Shown here: positions 27,325 through 36,720 of the stretch, piece by piece | How positions within the stretch are numbered: position 1 is the stretch's first letter | Layout: the number at the start of each line of letters is the position of its first letter | Assembly (NCBI RefSeq): GCF_025567525.1 | Contig: NZ_JAOQJY010000016.1 | Location: 1-64,000 of the forward strand | DNA length: 64,000 nt | Source of the DNA: Gallintestinimicrobium propionicum | GTDB taxonomy: Bacteria; Bacillota; Clostridia; Lachnospirales; Lachnospiraceae | Direction: 5' to 3' | Position numbers and translations under genes: made by a program | Notes under the pieces: model-generated | What the model was told of the DNA's origin: nothing | What the model saw: the letters and a program-made list of their open reading frames with translations, nothing else | Database searches by the model: none

Positions 27325-27654
27325 TTATGAACTGCTCTGCGCTTCTGCTTCCAGCAAAAGCCCAAAATAAACTGCCTGCCGTCTGAAAAAGGAGGTATCT
27401 TCCAATATTTCATGCTCCTGATGGTACCCCTGCGGCACGATCAGGGAATCCAATTCTGTTCCGAGATAACTGCTCAGCGCATAAAAATTGTCCAGTGATG
27501 GCAATGCTTTGCCCTGAAACCAGTTATAGATAGACTGCATCGCCGCCAGCCCCAAAAATTGTTTGATTTCTTTTGCCTCGATATTTTTCTTAATACAGGC
27601 TTCTTTTAACCTCTGTCCTGTCCGTAACACATCGATAAGCGGATATCCTGTCAT
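27325..27654 (-). CDS. Small helix-turn-helix (XRE-like) protein
   Basis: A 109-residue protein; the start ATG lies behind AAGGAGGG, and the 38 codons before it are basic junk. Residues 10-65 form an XRE-type fold: GQRLKEACIKKN, AKEIKQFLGLAAMQSIYNWF and GKALPSLDNFYALSSYLGTEL. The C-terminal 40 residues are acidic with no motif. Probably a DNA-binding regulator. It stands alone upstream of the SNF2 gene on the same strand, 207 bases away. Target unknown. Confidence 0.8.
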   Translation of the reverse strand: MTGYPLIDVLRTGQRLKEACIKKNIEAKEIKQFLGLAAMQSIYNWFQGKALPSLDNFYALSSYLGTELDSLIVPQGYHQEHEILEDTSFFRRQAVYFGLLLEAEAQSSS

Positions 27655-28326
27655 TTCTGTCCCTCCTTGCTGTCTCTCCATCTTCTCTGTTTTGCCCTTC
27701 TCCCGTTTGTTTCCTTTCTGTCTGCTTTTGTTATTGTAACTGTTCCGTACCCTCACAGTTACGCGCAAAAATCCATTTCAAATCGGCTGCGCCGATAGGA
27801 TTTTTGCCTTCTCGTCTAAGTTCTCTTACGGTCAGCGCAGTAAATGCGCAGACCTGCGGAACAATTACTTGTTATTTTCTATTTATTCTGCCGCATTGCA
27901 TGTCCCATTGTACGGACTCGCACCAAAAGATTCGTTACAGCTTACTGGAAAAGACCCGCCGCACAGCCATGCGGAATTCCCGCGCCCGGACAGCGCTGAC
28001 CGTTCTCATGGATTTCAACCCGTCCGGCAACTCCGGCAGGTCTGTATCATCAATCAAAATTTAAACTATCTTTCTATCTTTTCTACCAGACTAAATTCTG
28101 TTTGCTTGGGGCACAACTACCGGGGAGGGTAGTGTGTCTGGGGTCCGTTTTGGGAATTTCGTGCGGAGGGTCTGAGCAATCCGTTTTGTTATACGTATCA
28201 TTCTGTCCTATTGAGGAGGATGTGCACTACACATTGTCTAAAGCCAATGGGCTTCCTGCTTCGCAGACCTCTTCAAAGTTTTGCATCCACCTCCAAACAG
28301 GCGCGGCGGATTCAGGTCTCCTGCTG
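27655..28326. other. Gene-free stretch of about 670 bases
   Basis: It contains the long hairpin at 27764-27807 and a G-rich patch near 28115-28170 with a small hairpin CTACC/GGGTAG. Short frames on the plus strand have no ribosome sites and read like shadow sequence. I see no supported gene; an unrecognised small RNA cannot be excluded. Confidence 0.5.
27764..27807. terminator. Two-tier hairpin, probable terminator
   Basis: GCAAAAATCC pairs with GGATTTTTGC, and inside it ATCGGC pairs with GCCGAT. It lies upstream of the HTH gene, between it and the minus-strand gene ending at 28327. Confidence 0.6.
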
Positions 28327-29100
28327 CTACACTTCAATCCAGGTCGCAGCATTTGACAGCGCAAGCTTCGTGTCCAGCTCCAGAAGTAATTCTTCCCTGC
28401 TCTCCTGAATCCTTTCTGTCAGACTGCGGAGCTTCGACAGCTCCTGTGCAGAAAGGATAGGCTGCGGCGGCTTGAGCTGTCCAGCGTTGGCACGGCTGCC
28501 TTTCTCCTGCCCGGCGCTGCCTCTTCCTGCAGACGGATTCTGCAAAATCACTACATTTCCTTTCAGTGCCGGGCGGCGTCCAGACGGATTCTGACCGTGC
28601 TTGGAAAACGTCTTCTGTTTTTTCAAAATGCTTTCCAAGCGATTCGTCAACAGCTGTTCAAATGCAGTGTCTGCTGTCTCTTTATCGTTCAGGCGGCTGC
28701 GCAGGGCGACTGCCTCCGAGACGGTCATATAGCCGCGCGAGGTATCCAGCCATGTCTCTCCGTTCGATATGGCGACCGCGCTGCAGATCGAATCATACCG
28801 GAGGATCAGGGCCTGGATCTGCTGCAGGGCAGCATCGAGGTGCGCACCGCAATGCGCACTTGTCCCGTCAGATACCGCACCATGCCCTATGTTGCCAGAC
28901 ACAGCTGACTGTGCCTGCTTTCTGCCTGTCTTGGACGCGTCGAACCGCGCGCTTCTCCGTTCTGCAAAAGCGCCGTCCGTGCCTGCCTCCCTTCCCAGCC
29001 GTCCGATCTTCTTCGTGATCCGCTTCTTTAAAAGTTCGCGCTCCTTCAGCGCCTCTGTCACCGTCATCCTGCTCTTCATCGTCATCGCCCCTGTCTGCAT
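28327..29100 (-). CDS. Hypothetical coiled-coil protein, DIP1984-like
   Basis: A 257-residue soluble, basic protein. The ends look conserved: MTVTEALKERELLKKRITKK at the front, then in the middle YDSICSAVAISNGETWLDTS and YMTVSEAVALRSRL, and a helical C-terminus RIQESREELLLELDTKLALSN. The pattern agrees with DIP1984-type proteins found in phages and chromosomes, function unknown. Residues 40-75 and 170-200 are low-complexity, rich in Ala, Gly, Ser and Arg, and may be disordered. The start could also be one of three nearby ATGs. No phage genes adjoin it. Confidence 0.7.
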   Translation of the reverse strand: MQTGAMTMKSRMTVTEALKERELLKKRITKKIGRLGREAGTDGAFAERRSARFDASKTGRKQAQSAVSGNIGHGAVSDGTSAHCGAHLDAALQQIQALILRYDSICSAVAISNGETWLDTSRGYMTVSEAVALRSRLNDKETADTAFEQLLTNRLESILKKQKTFSKHGQNPSGRRPALKGNVVILQNPSAGRGSAGQEKGSRANAGQLKPPQPILSAQELSKLRSLTERIQESREELLLELDTKLALSNAATWIEV

Positions 29101-29532
29101 TGTGAACTCCCCATCGCCTTATGCCAGTGGGATTGCGGCAGCCTGTTTTTTACTCTGTTATCATTTTATTCCAGATTTTTACGTCTGTCATCCAGTTACA
29201 AACTGATTGACAAACTGATGTTCTGTACGTTAAAATATTTTTTTACGATACCTTCCGCTGATTCGCAGCTCAGCTTTCCTGCGAAAAGAGACACGCGAAC
29301 TGCGGCACATTTTCCGGGTCGATTCTTGTCAAAAATTTCGCATTCCTATATACTGATATAGGATGATGCAGGATTGTGAGAATGCGCAGCACAGAACACT
29401 CTACAGACCTCAAGGTCGGGGCTTTTGCCATGTTGCCCACGGACCCATCCGGCATCATAGATATAAAAAACCACTCCGCAAGGATTGCCCTGCATGGGAT
29501 TGTCACTGCTGCAGGACAGAATGAGAGGTTAT
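29101..29532. other. Intergenic region holding a structured repeat
   Basis: Left part AT-rich without signal. From 29345 there is a small hairpin (CCTATAT/ATATAGG), then copy 1 of the structured repeat described separately (29363-29458), then the leader of the GH2 gene. No gene visible. Confidence 0.6.
29363..29458 (+). repeat. Structured repeat R, copy 1, before the GH2 gene
   Basis: The core 29368-29427 matches 42993-43053 at roughly five of six positions, including GCAGGATTGTG, TGCGCAGCAC and TCAAGGTCGGGG. It is enclosed by GATGATGC (29362-29369) and GCATCAT (29452-29458), which can pair. It ends 75 bases before the GH2 start. The copy at 42868 has the same outer pairing but about 100 bases of extra stems. 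Confidence 0.65.
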
Positions 29533-31323
29533 ATGATACAGCTTCAGACAAAATTCAGTCGGCAGGTCGATGAACATAACGTTCTCCCGGAATATCCGCG
29601 GCCGTCGCTGGTTCGTACTTCTTATTTGAATTTAAACGGGCGCTGGGAATGCGCCTTTTCCAAAACACCGGAAATCCCGCTTTCCTTCGATTTGAGCATT
29701 CTGGTCCCCTTTTCCCCGGAATGTCAGCTTTCAGGCGTTTCCAGACAGCTAAAGCCCGGCGAATATCTCTGGTACCGCCGCACCATCACCCTCGCAAAGC
29801 CACAGCAGGATAAGCGCATCCTGCTCCATTTCGGCGCTGCAGACCAGACGGCGGAGGTCTTTGTCAATCGGATTTCTGCAGTGCGTCACTGCGGCGGCTA
29901 TCTGCCTTTTTCTGCAGATATCACGGATTATCTCCAAGAGGGCGACAACGAACTGATCGTCCGGATTCAGGATGAAAGCAACACGTCCTGGCATGCGCGC
30001 GGCAAGCAGTCCTTAAAGCCCGGCGGCATGTTTTATACGGCGCAGAGCGGCCTGTGGCAGACGGTCTGGATGGAAATTGTTCCAGTCAATTATATAGAAC
30101 AGATTTTTTATCACACCGACTATGATCAGGGACTCGTCCACTTAAAAGTGCTGACACAGCATTCCGCCCCGGTCGAATGCGTGATCTCCGGCAAAGACAT
30201 GGAGCCGGTCTGCATAAACGGTATGACCAACTCCGAGCTGATCGTTTCCCTGCCCGATTTCCATCCCTGGACACCGGAAGACCCGTTTTTATATCTCGTC
30301 AGCCTGAAAAGCAGCGCCGACCGCGTATCCAGCTATTTTGCGATGCGAAAATGCGATATCCAGACTGCGCCGGACGGCACACAGCGCTTTTTCTTAAACA
30401 ATAAACCGTATTTTCAGGCGGGTGTGCTGGATCAGGGCTACTGGCCGGAAAGCCTCTACACCGCACCGACGGATGAAGCGCTGATCGCCGATATTTCGCG
30501 GATGAAGGAGCTCGGCTTCAACATGCTGCGCAAACACGCCAAAATCGAGCCCGAGCGTTTTTACTACCACTGCGACCAGCTGGGCATGCTCGTCTGGCAG
30601 GATATGGTAAACGGCGGTTCCGCCTATAAACACTGGTTCGTCACCTATCTGGCGACTTTGATGAACTGGAACCATATTTCTTTTTCCGACGATGAAAAGC
30701 ACGCCGGTCTGCTCTCCCGGCTCCATCCCGAGGGAAAAGACGAATTCCGGCGCGAAATCACAGAAACCATCGCCTTTTTGTACAACCATCCCAGTATCGT
30801 CGTCTGGGTTCCATTTAATGAAGGCTGGGGGCAGTTCGACGCGCTCGCGGCCTGCGAACAAATCCGCACCCTCGATTCCTCCCGGTTGGTCGATCACGCA
30901 AGCGGCTGGTTTGACCAGAAGGGCGGCGATATTTTGAGCCTGCATTATTATTTTCTGAAATTAAAATTCAAACCGGAAAGCAAACGCGCGGCGGCGCTGA
31001 CCGAATTCGGGGGATATTCCCTTTCGATCCCCGGACACAGCTGCTGTAAAAAAGTATACGGCTACAAAAAATTCAACTCCACCGGTACGCTGACCTACGG
31101 CTATATCGACCTGATCCGACAGACGATTCTGCCCGCTGTCAAGAAAGGCATCGGCGCGACCGTGTATACACAGCTTTCCGACATTGAAGAGGAAACAAAC
31201 GGAATTTATACTTACGACAGAGAAATCTGTAAAATTGACCCCGACACGCTCCGCAAATGGAACCGGGCGCTCAAAGAAGCTGGAGAATGTAAAACATATG
31301 CCGACCATACTACCGATCACTGA
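29533..31323 (+). CDS. Glycoside hydrolase family 2 protein
   Basis: A 596-residue enzyme of the beta-galactosidase/beta-glucuronidase clan, apparently cytosolic (no signal peptide). The sugar-binding jelly roll lies at about 25-190 (NLNGRWECAF, YLWYRRTITL), the immunoglobulin-like part at 190-290 and the barrel at 290-590. The acid/base Glu is in VPFNEGWGQFD and the nucleophile Glu in LTEFGGYS. The start is the ATG behind GAGAGGT; one at 29521 is an alternative. Family members of this short type act on beta-linked sugars; the exact sugar is open. Its 3' end overlaps the methyltransferase by 26 bases. Confidence 0.9.
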   Translation: MIQLQTKFSRQVDEHNVLPEYPRPSLVRTSYLNLNGRWECAFSKTPEIPLSFDLSILVPFSPECQLSGVSRQLKPGEYLWYRRTITLAKPQQDKRILLHFGAADQTAEVFVNRISAVRHCGGYLPFSADITDYLQEGDNELIVRIQDESNTSWHARGKQSLKPGGMFYTAQSGLWQTVWMEIVPVNYIEQIFYHTDYDQGLVHLKVLTQHSAPVECVISGKDMEPVCINGMTNSELIVSLPDFHPWTPEDPFLYLVSLKSSADRVSSYFAMRKCDIQTAPDGTQRFFLNNKPYFQAGVLDQGYWPESLYTAPTDEALIADISRMKELGFNMLRKHAKIEPERFYYHCDQLGMLVWQDMVNGGSAYKHWFVTYLATLMNWNHISFSDDEKHAGLLSRLHPEGKDEFRREITETIAFLYNHPSIVVWVPFNEGWGQFDALAACEQIRTLDSSRLVDHASGWFDQKGGDILSLHYYFLKLKFKPESKRAAALTEFGGYSLSIPGHSCCKKVYGYKKFNSTGTLTYGYIDLIRQTILPAVKKGIGATVYTQLSDIEEETNGIYTYDREICKIDPDTLRKWNRALKEAGECKTYADHTTDH

Positions 31324-32116
31324 TTTTCTTGACCCGCAGCTGGACATCTATGCCCGTCTTTCCGAAAATCAGCTGTTAAACCGCTGCGACCCGCAGAATG
31401 GAATTTTTATTGCTGAAAGCCCAAAGGTCATCGAACGCGCGCTGGACGCCGGCTGCATCCCGATCTCTTTTCTGACGGAGGACAGACATCTGGAAAATCA
31501 GGCGCTTCCGTTTCTGGAACGCTGCCCGGATATCCCGTTTTTTTCCGCCCCATTTGAGGTGCTCACACAGCTGACAGGCTTTGCCCTGACCCGCGGTATG
31601 CTCTGCGCTATGAAACGTCCGAAGCTTCCCTCTGTGGAAGAGCTTTGTCAGGCTTCCAGCCGTCTTGTTATTCTGGAAAATATTATGAACCCTACCAACA
31701 TCGGCGCAATTTTCCGCTCCGCTGCCGCTCTCGGCATGGACGGCGTACTGCTGACCTCTGACTGCTCCAACCCGCTTTACCGGCGCGCGATCCGTGTCAG
31801 CATGGGAACCGTTTTCCAGATTCCCTGGACCTTCCTGGACAGCAGCTGGCCGCTTCCGGGGATTTCCGAATTAAAAAATCACGGCTTCCACACCGTTTCA
31901 ATGGCGCTTCGCTGTGATTCTGTTTCGATTGATGATCCAAAACTTTCTTCCAAACAAAAGCTCGCTGTCATCCTCGGCTCCGAGGGGGAAGGACTGTTGG
32001 ATGAAACCATCGACAACTGCGACGACACCGTCTGTATCCCGATGTTCCACGGAGTGGATTCCTTAAATGTTGCCGCTGCAAGCGCAGTCGCATTCTGGGA
32101 GCTGGGGAAAAAATAA
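31298..32116 (+). CDS. TrmH/SpoU-family RNA methyltransferase
   Basis: A 272-residue SAM-dependent methyltransferase with the knotted SPOUT fold. The N-terminal substrate-binding part contains GIFIAESPKVIERALDAG. The three SPOUT motifs are visible: VILENIMNPTNIGAIFRSAA, AVILGSEGEGL, and IPMFHGVDSLNVAAASAVA. It 2'-O-methylates a ribose in tRNA or rRNA; the target is not fixed by sequence. The start lies inside the GH2 gene's end behind TGGAGAA, so translation is probably coupled, an odd functional pairing. Confidence 0.92.
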   Translation: MPTILPITDFLDPQLDIYARLSENQLLNRCDPQNGIFIAESPKVIERALDAGCIPISFLTEDRHLENQALPFLERCPDIPFFSAPFEVLTQLTGFALTRGMLCAMKRPKLPSVEELCQASSRLVILENIMNPTNIGAIFRSAAALGMDGVLLTSDCSNPLYRRAIRVSMGTVFQIPWTFLDSSWPLPGISELKNHGFHTVSMALRCDSVSIDDPKLSSKQKLAVILGSEGEGLLDETIDNCDDTVCIPMFHGVDSLNVAAASAVAFWELGKK

Positions 32117-32202
32117 ACCAGGTCTCAAGGCAGCCCGTCGCGCGCCTCAGTTCAGCAAGAGATAATCTGCTGTTCAAACCGTATCAAAATGGTTCAAAAA
32201 CC

Positions 32203-32228
32203 CCGGAAAATCAAGGTTTTCCGGAGTT
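32203..32228. terminator. Hairpin with T-run after the methyltransferase
   Basis: CCGGAAAA pairs with TTTTCCGG (32217-32224) around TCAAGG, followed by AGTTTT, so it ends the GH2-methyltransferase unit. The minus-strand side is preceded by A-rich sequence and may serve the MFS gene as well. Confidence 0.75.
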
Positions 32229-32348
32229 TTACTGTATCTAAACTCAGCTGTATGGTTTGACCAAATTTGAATAATTGAATATAAATTTGATGCAGCACTC
32301 AGTATAAAATGACTAGGTGCTTTTTGTCCATACAGAATTGGATATGTA

Positions 32349-33515
32349 CTAGGAATTTGACTGAAGAAAATGTTTTGCCCGTGAATGTGAAGCCAACATA
32401 ACAAAATAAAAACAGATGAGAAAGAGTGGCAGTAACCATACCCCAATCCATTGTCCGAGAATACCGAACACGGCTGGTGCCAACATAATCCCCAGATACG
32501 AAGCTGCCATCTGTATTCCCATAATGTTTTGAGAAATATTTTCTCCAAAATTCTCAGGGGTTAAATAGTTTAAGTTTGGAAATAACGGCCCGTTACCAAA
32601 GCCGATCAAGAAAAAGCCTATAACGGATGTTGTCAGGAAAGGCATAAAGAGCAAGAGAATTCCTGCACCAAGAACAATTTGCCCCAATCGAATGATTTTC
32701 CAGCTATGTAGCCGCACAGCTAATAAACCGGAACAAAATCGTCCAAGCGTAAGGCCAATATAATATAACATAACTACTTGAGCCGCGTTGGCAATCGGCA
32801 TATTTTTATTTTCAACGAGAAATGTACTGCACCAATTACCACAGGTATATTCTATTCCGCAAGATGTTATAAACATACAGCAGATTTCTTTGACTCCTGG
32901 CATCCGGACCATTGTACGAAAAGAAAGACCGGATGCATGGCGTACAGAAGCAGAAGATACCGAAATCTTAGTTTTGCCCCAAAGGGTTATTGTGGCTATC
33001 AATAATAATAGAATTGCAAATTGAATACTGGCGGCAGTTTGGTACCCGGTGCGCCAGTTTCCTTGTGATCCAATAATTTTTGATAAGATATATGGGCTGG
33101 CCGATACACCTACACCGTAGAAACAGTGTAAAAAGCTCATGTGTATTGCGGAATAATGGAGGGCAACGTAATTGTTAAGTGCAATATCGATTGCTCCTGC
33201 GCCTAATCCAAGAGGTAAGGCGCAGACGCATAACAAGTAAAAGTTATTAGAAAAGGAAAATAGCAACAACGCAATTGCCGTTAATGCCGTGCTGAATATA
33301 CAAATAAATCCAGTTCCAAATCGAGCAAGCAACCGTGAACTTAAAAGACTGGAAATAATAGTTCCGCAGGATATTATGATTGTTACAAAACTTCCATAGG
33401 AAATGGGCAAAGTTAGTTCAGAGTAAATAGCTGGCCAAGCTGTCCCAAATAGTGAATCAGGAATTCCTAAACTAATAAACGCAATGTAAATAACAAGTAA
33501 TAAGAGCGTCGTCAT
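32349..33515 (-). CDS. Major facilitator superfamily transporter
   Basis: A 388-residue membrane protein with about twelve helices. The front reads LGIPDSLFGTAWPAIYSELT, then SRLLARFGTG as the loop 2-3 motif and LPLGLGAGAIDIALNNYVAL in helix 4, a pattern seen in FucP/YbjJ-like sugar or drug carriers. The second half has FGNGPLFPNLNYLTPENFG. More AT-rich than its neighbours, so possibly acquired. The ribosome site is AAGGAGA. The transported compound is unknown. Confidence 0.88.
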   Translation of the reverse strand: MTTLLLLVIYIAFISLGIPDSLFGTAWPAIYSELTLPISYGSFVTIIISCGTIISSLLSSRLLARFGTGFICIFSTALTAIALLLFSFSNNFYLLCVCALPLGLGAGAIDIALNNYVALHYSAIHMSFLHCFYGVGVSASPYILSKIIGSQGNWRTGYQTAASIQFAILLLLIATITLWGKTKISVSSASVRHASGLSFRTMVRMPGVKEICCMFITSCGIEYTCGNWCSTFLVENKNMPIANAAQVVMLYYIGLTLGRFCSGLLAVRLHSWKIIRLGQIVLGAGILLLFMPFLTTSVIGFFLIGFGNGPLFPNLNYLTPENFGENISQNIMGIQMAASYLGIMLAPAVFGILGQWIGVWLLPLFLICFYFVMLASHSRAKHFLQSNS

Positions 33516-33663
33516 TTCATATCTCCTTGTTGTTCAGAGTGATTTATACATTTTGTCTTTTTGTACGACTTTTAGCATCGCCGATTTTAAGAATAAATCC
33601 TACTGGACAATCAGATTATGGAATAATTTTTCTATTTATCGGCGGCAAGCCTGCAAAAGCACC

Positions 33664-34539
33664 TTACCACACCAAAACCTCACAGCCATCCTCTGTTACC
33701 GCAACGGTAACCTCCCACTGTGCGGACGGCTTGCCGTCATCTGTATAAATCGTCCAGCCATTATCGGCGTCCTGATAAATTTCAGCTGTTCCAGCATTTA
33801 CCATCGGCTCAATCGTAAATACCATTCCGGGTACCATCAGCATTTCTGTCCCCTTTGGCGTTACATAGCTGACAAAGGGATCTTCATGAAATTCCAGTCC
33901 AACGCCATGTCCGCCGATATCCACAACGATACTATAGCCGTTTTCCTTTGCATGACGGTTGACCGCATCCGCCATATCCCCCAGAAATGTCCACGGTTTT
34001 ACCGCCTTGATGCCCTCTTCCACGCACTCCTTTGCAACCCGCACGAGCTTTTCCTTATCCGGCGTCGTCTTTCCGATGATAAACATTCTCGAAGAATCGG
34101 AGAAATATCCTTTGTAAATCGTAGAAACATCGACGTTAATGATATCGCCCTCTTTTAAGATCACGTCCTCACTTGGAATACCGTGGCATACCTCGTCGTT
34201 GATGGAAGTGCAAACGCTCTTCGGGAATCCCTCGTAGCCGAGCGGAGCCGGGATGCCGCCCAGTTCGCGGGTCTTGTCGTCAACCCATTTGTTGATCTGC
34301 TCTGTGCTGATTCCGGCACAGATATTCTCTGCCACATAATCCAGAACGGCGATATTCACTTTACCGCTCTCCCGGATGCCCTCGATCTGCTCCGGCGTCT
34401 TGATTATATCATGTCCGGGCACGATATGTCCTTCCAGCTCAAAGCCATGAATCTTTTCATCAAACCGCATGTGGCAATTCTTGTACTTTTTGCCGCTGCC
34501 GCACCAGCACGGGTCGTTACGTTCCAGTTTCTTACTCAT
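33664..34539 (-). CDS. map: Methionine aminopeptidase with SEC-C motif
   Basis: A 291-residue metallopeptidase that removes the first Met from new proteins. Residues 8-24 form a SEC-C zinc motif (NDPCWCGSGKKYKNCH), followed by the type I MAP core. Metal ligands are visible: the Asp pair in NVDVSTIYKGYFSDSSRM, His in GGHGVGLEFHEDP, Glu in FTIEPM and the last Glu in WEVTVAV. SEC-C-bearing MAPs are a known variant whose tail may dock on the ribosome. The start overlaps the end of the ABC-F gene (ATGAGTAA), so the two ribosome-related genes are coupled. Confidence 0.95.
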   Translation of the reverse strand: MSKKLERNDPCWCGSGKKYKNCHMRFDEKIHGFELEGHIVPGHDIIKTPEQIEGIRESGKVNIAVLDYVAENICAGISTEQINKWVDDKTRELGGIPAPLGYEGFPKSVCTSINDEVCHGIPSEDVILKEGDIINVDVSTIYKGYFSDSSRMFIIGKTTPDKEKLVRVAKECVEEGIKAVKPWTFLGDMADAVNRHAKENGYSIVVDIGGHGVGLEFHEDPFVSYVTPKGTEMLMVPGMVFTIEPMVNAGTAEIYQDADNGWTIYTDDGKPSAQWEVTVAVTEDGCEVLVW

Positions 34540-36424
34540 TTTCTGTGTTTTCCTCCAGTTCTCCGGCTTCAATTCTGGCAGCTTTTTCTTCCAGATACAT
34601 CCACCGCTCCATTTTTTCTTCGAGCTTTGCAGAAGCCTCTTCCTTTTGCTTCGACAACTCGTTTAAACGGACAAAGTCCGTCGCCGCCTTCAGAATATCC
34701 TCGTCCAGTCGACAGACCAAATCTTCCAGATCCGCCATCTCCTGTTCAATCGTATCATAATCCTTCTGTTCCTGATAGGTAAATTTCAGCTTCCGCGCAG
34801 GCTTTTTCCAGGTTGCCCTTGCAGACTCGCCCCTTTCCCCTGAGGTTTCTTTTCTGCCGCCGTTTCCGGCTTCTGTTATACTGTCAAATTCCTGCGTCTC
34901 CATACTTTTACGCAGCGCATAATCGCTGTAATTGCCTTCGTACTGCTGCAGATGTCCGCCCTCTTCGAAGGCGAAAATCCGGCTCACCGTCCGGTCGAGA
35001 AAATACCGGTCATGGGAAACGATGATGACGATCCCCTCAAAATGATCCAGATAATCCTCAAGCACTGTCAGTGTTGTGATGTCGAGGTCGTTGGTCGGCT
35101 CATCCAAAATGAGAACATTGGGCGCGCCCATCAGCACCCGCAGCAGATTCAGCCGCCGTTTTTCCCCACCGGAAAGGCGCCCGATCTCCGTATACTGCTC
35201 GCTTCCTTCAAACAAAAAGCGCTCCAGCATCTTCGCCGCAGACACGCTTCCCTCCGTCGTCGGCACAAATTCCGCAACCTCACGGACATAGTCAATCACG
35301 CGCATATTCGGATCCATATGCGTCACTTCCTGCGCATAATAGCCGATTTTCACAGTCTGTCCGACGATAATTTCACCACTGTCGGGCTGTTCCTTTCCGG
35401 TCAAAAGCTTCATCAGCGTCGTCTTTCCGCATCCGTTTGCGCCGATAAACGCGACACGGTCATTTTTCAGAAAAATATACGAAAAGTCGTGAATCAGAAT
35501 TCTGTCCCCGTATCCCTTTTCCACATGACGGGCTTCCAGGGTCGTCCTGCCAAGGCGCGTGGAAATGCTGCCGAGCTCCACCTGTCCGTCCGTCTCCGGC
35601 GCCTTGCGATTTTTCAGCTCTTCATAGCGTTCCAGACGCGCTTTCTGCTTTGTCGAACGCGCCCGCGCACCGCGCTGTACCCATGCAAGCTCTGTCCGAA
35701 GGGTATTCTGGCGCTTTAGCTCCGTTGCCTGTGCCATTTCTTCCCGCTGCGCCTTTAATTCCAGATAACCGGCATAGTTCGTGTCGTAAGAATAAAGCTT
35801 TCCCTTGTCGACCTCTGCGATCCGATTGCACACACTGTCTAAGAAATACCGGTCATGAGTAATCATCACCAATGCCTCTTTGCGCTGTTTTAGCTGCTCC
35901 TCCAGCCAGTCCGCCATTTCATGGTCCAGATGGTTCGTCGGCTCGTCCAGAAGCAAAATATCCGCTTCCTTTAATAAAACGCTCACCAGCGCAAGGCGTT
36001 TTCTCTGTCCACCGGATAGCTCGCCCGATTTCTGGTCAAAATTCGAAACGCCCAGCTTCGTCAGCATCGTTTTCGCCTTTGTCACAAGCGCCGCCGCATC
36101 CTGATGATCCCGCTTCTCTGCCTGTCCGGATTCCGGTCCGGACAACTCCCTGTGTCCTGCCAGCACACAGTCAAGGGCCGTCATTTCCGGATCAAAGACC
36201 GGATGCTGGGGCAGATAGGCGATCACCGCATGGTTCGCTTTCGTCACTGTACCCTCGTCCGTCTCTTCCAGCCCCGCCATGATTTTTAACAGCGTGGACT
36301 TGCCGGTTCCGTTGATGCCGATGATCCCGACCTTTTCGCCCTCCTGTAGAAAAAACGACGTATCGTCAAACAGCTGCCGTCGGCTGTATGATTTTGATAA
36401 ATGTTCTATGGAAAGTAAATTCAT
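34532..36424 (-). CDS. ABC-F family ATPase (Uup-like)
   Basis: A 630-residue soluble protein with two ATPase domains and no membrane part. The first has GINGTGKST, LSGGQRKRLALV and LLLDEPTNHLD; the second has GANGCGKTT, LSGGEKRRLNLL and LILDEPTNDLD. The linker between them is basic (WVQRGARARSTKQKARLERY), and the C-terminal 90 residues form a coiled coil, as in Uup. ABC-F proteins act on the ribosome, in translation quality control or antibiotic protection. The coiled tail favours a Uup-type housekeeping role. Start behind GAGGATT. Coupled to map. Confidence 0.92.
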   Translation of the reverse strand: MNLLSIEHLSKSYSRRQLFDDTSFFLQEGEKVGIIGINGTGKSTLLKIMAGLEETDEGTVTKANHAVIAYLPQHPVFDPEMTALDCVLAGHRELSGPESGQAEKRDHQDAAALVTKAKTMLTKLGVSNFDQKSGELSGGQRKRLALVSVLLKEADILLLDEPTNHLDHEMADWLEEQLKQRKEALVMITHDRYFLDSVCNRIAEVDKGKLYSYDTNYAGYLELKAQREEMAQATELKRQNTLRTELAWVQRGARARSTKQKARLERYEELKNRKAPETDGQVELGSISTRLGRTTLEARHVEKGYGDRILIHDFSYIFLKNDRVAFIGANGCGKTTLMKLLTGKEQPDSGEIIVGQTVKIGYYAQEVTHMDPNMRVIDYVREVAEFVPTTEGSVSAAKMLERFLFEGSEQYTEIGRLSGGEKRRLNLLRVLMGAPNVLILDEPTNDLDITTLTVLEDYLDHFEGIVIIVSHDRYFLDRTVSRIFAFEEGGHLQQYEGNYSDYALRKSMETQEFDSITEAGNGGRKETSGERGESARATWKKPARKLKFTYQEQKDYDTIEQEMADLEDLVCRLDEDILKAATDFVRLNELSKQKEEASAKLEEKMERWMYLEEKAARIEAGELEENTENE

Positions 36425-36607
36425 TGCAATCCTCATTTCTGCTGCGGTCATTTTGGTCAGTTTTCTCTAACTTCTGTTCACGAACTGCCAGAACGCCATT
36501 TCTATTATAATTCTCCCCCTGCATTCGTGCAAGAAGTTGTTTTTTTCCATTGTTTTTCCATGGCAAAACGTGGTACAGTGCACTCGTAGCTTACTCATAG
36601 CTTTCTA

Positions 36608-36640
36608 TGGATAGATTTTCTGCTCGCAGAAAAATCTATC
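36608..36640. repeat. A/T-rich hairpin before the second MATE gene
   Basis: GATAGATTTT-CTGC pairs with GCAG-AAAAATCTATC with one bulged base and a 2-base loop. It lies 80 bases before the MATE start. No second copy in the window. Its place is similar to that of the 91-bp repeat before pncB. Confidence 0.5.
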
Positions 36641-36720
36641 TGCAGGAAGCTGCGAATGGCGCGACTGTGTAGGCAGATTTCCCGCCCGCAAAAAATGTAT
36701 TTACGAAAGAGGTCACTCCC

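Noticed and set aside
27804..28408. Plus-strand frames in the gene-free stretch
   Set aside because: No ribosome sites, composition rich in Ser, Arg and Cys typical of shadow frames, no family resemblance.
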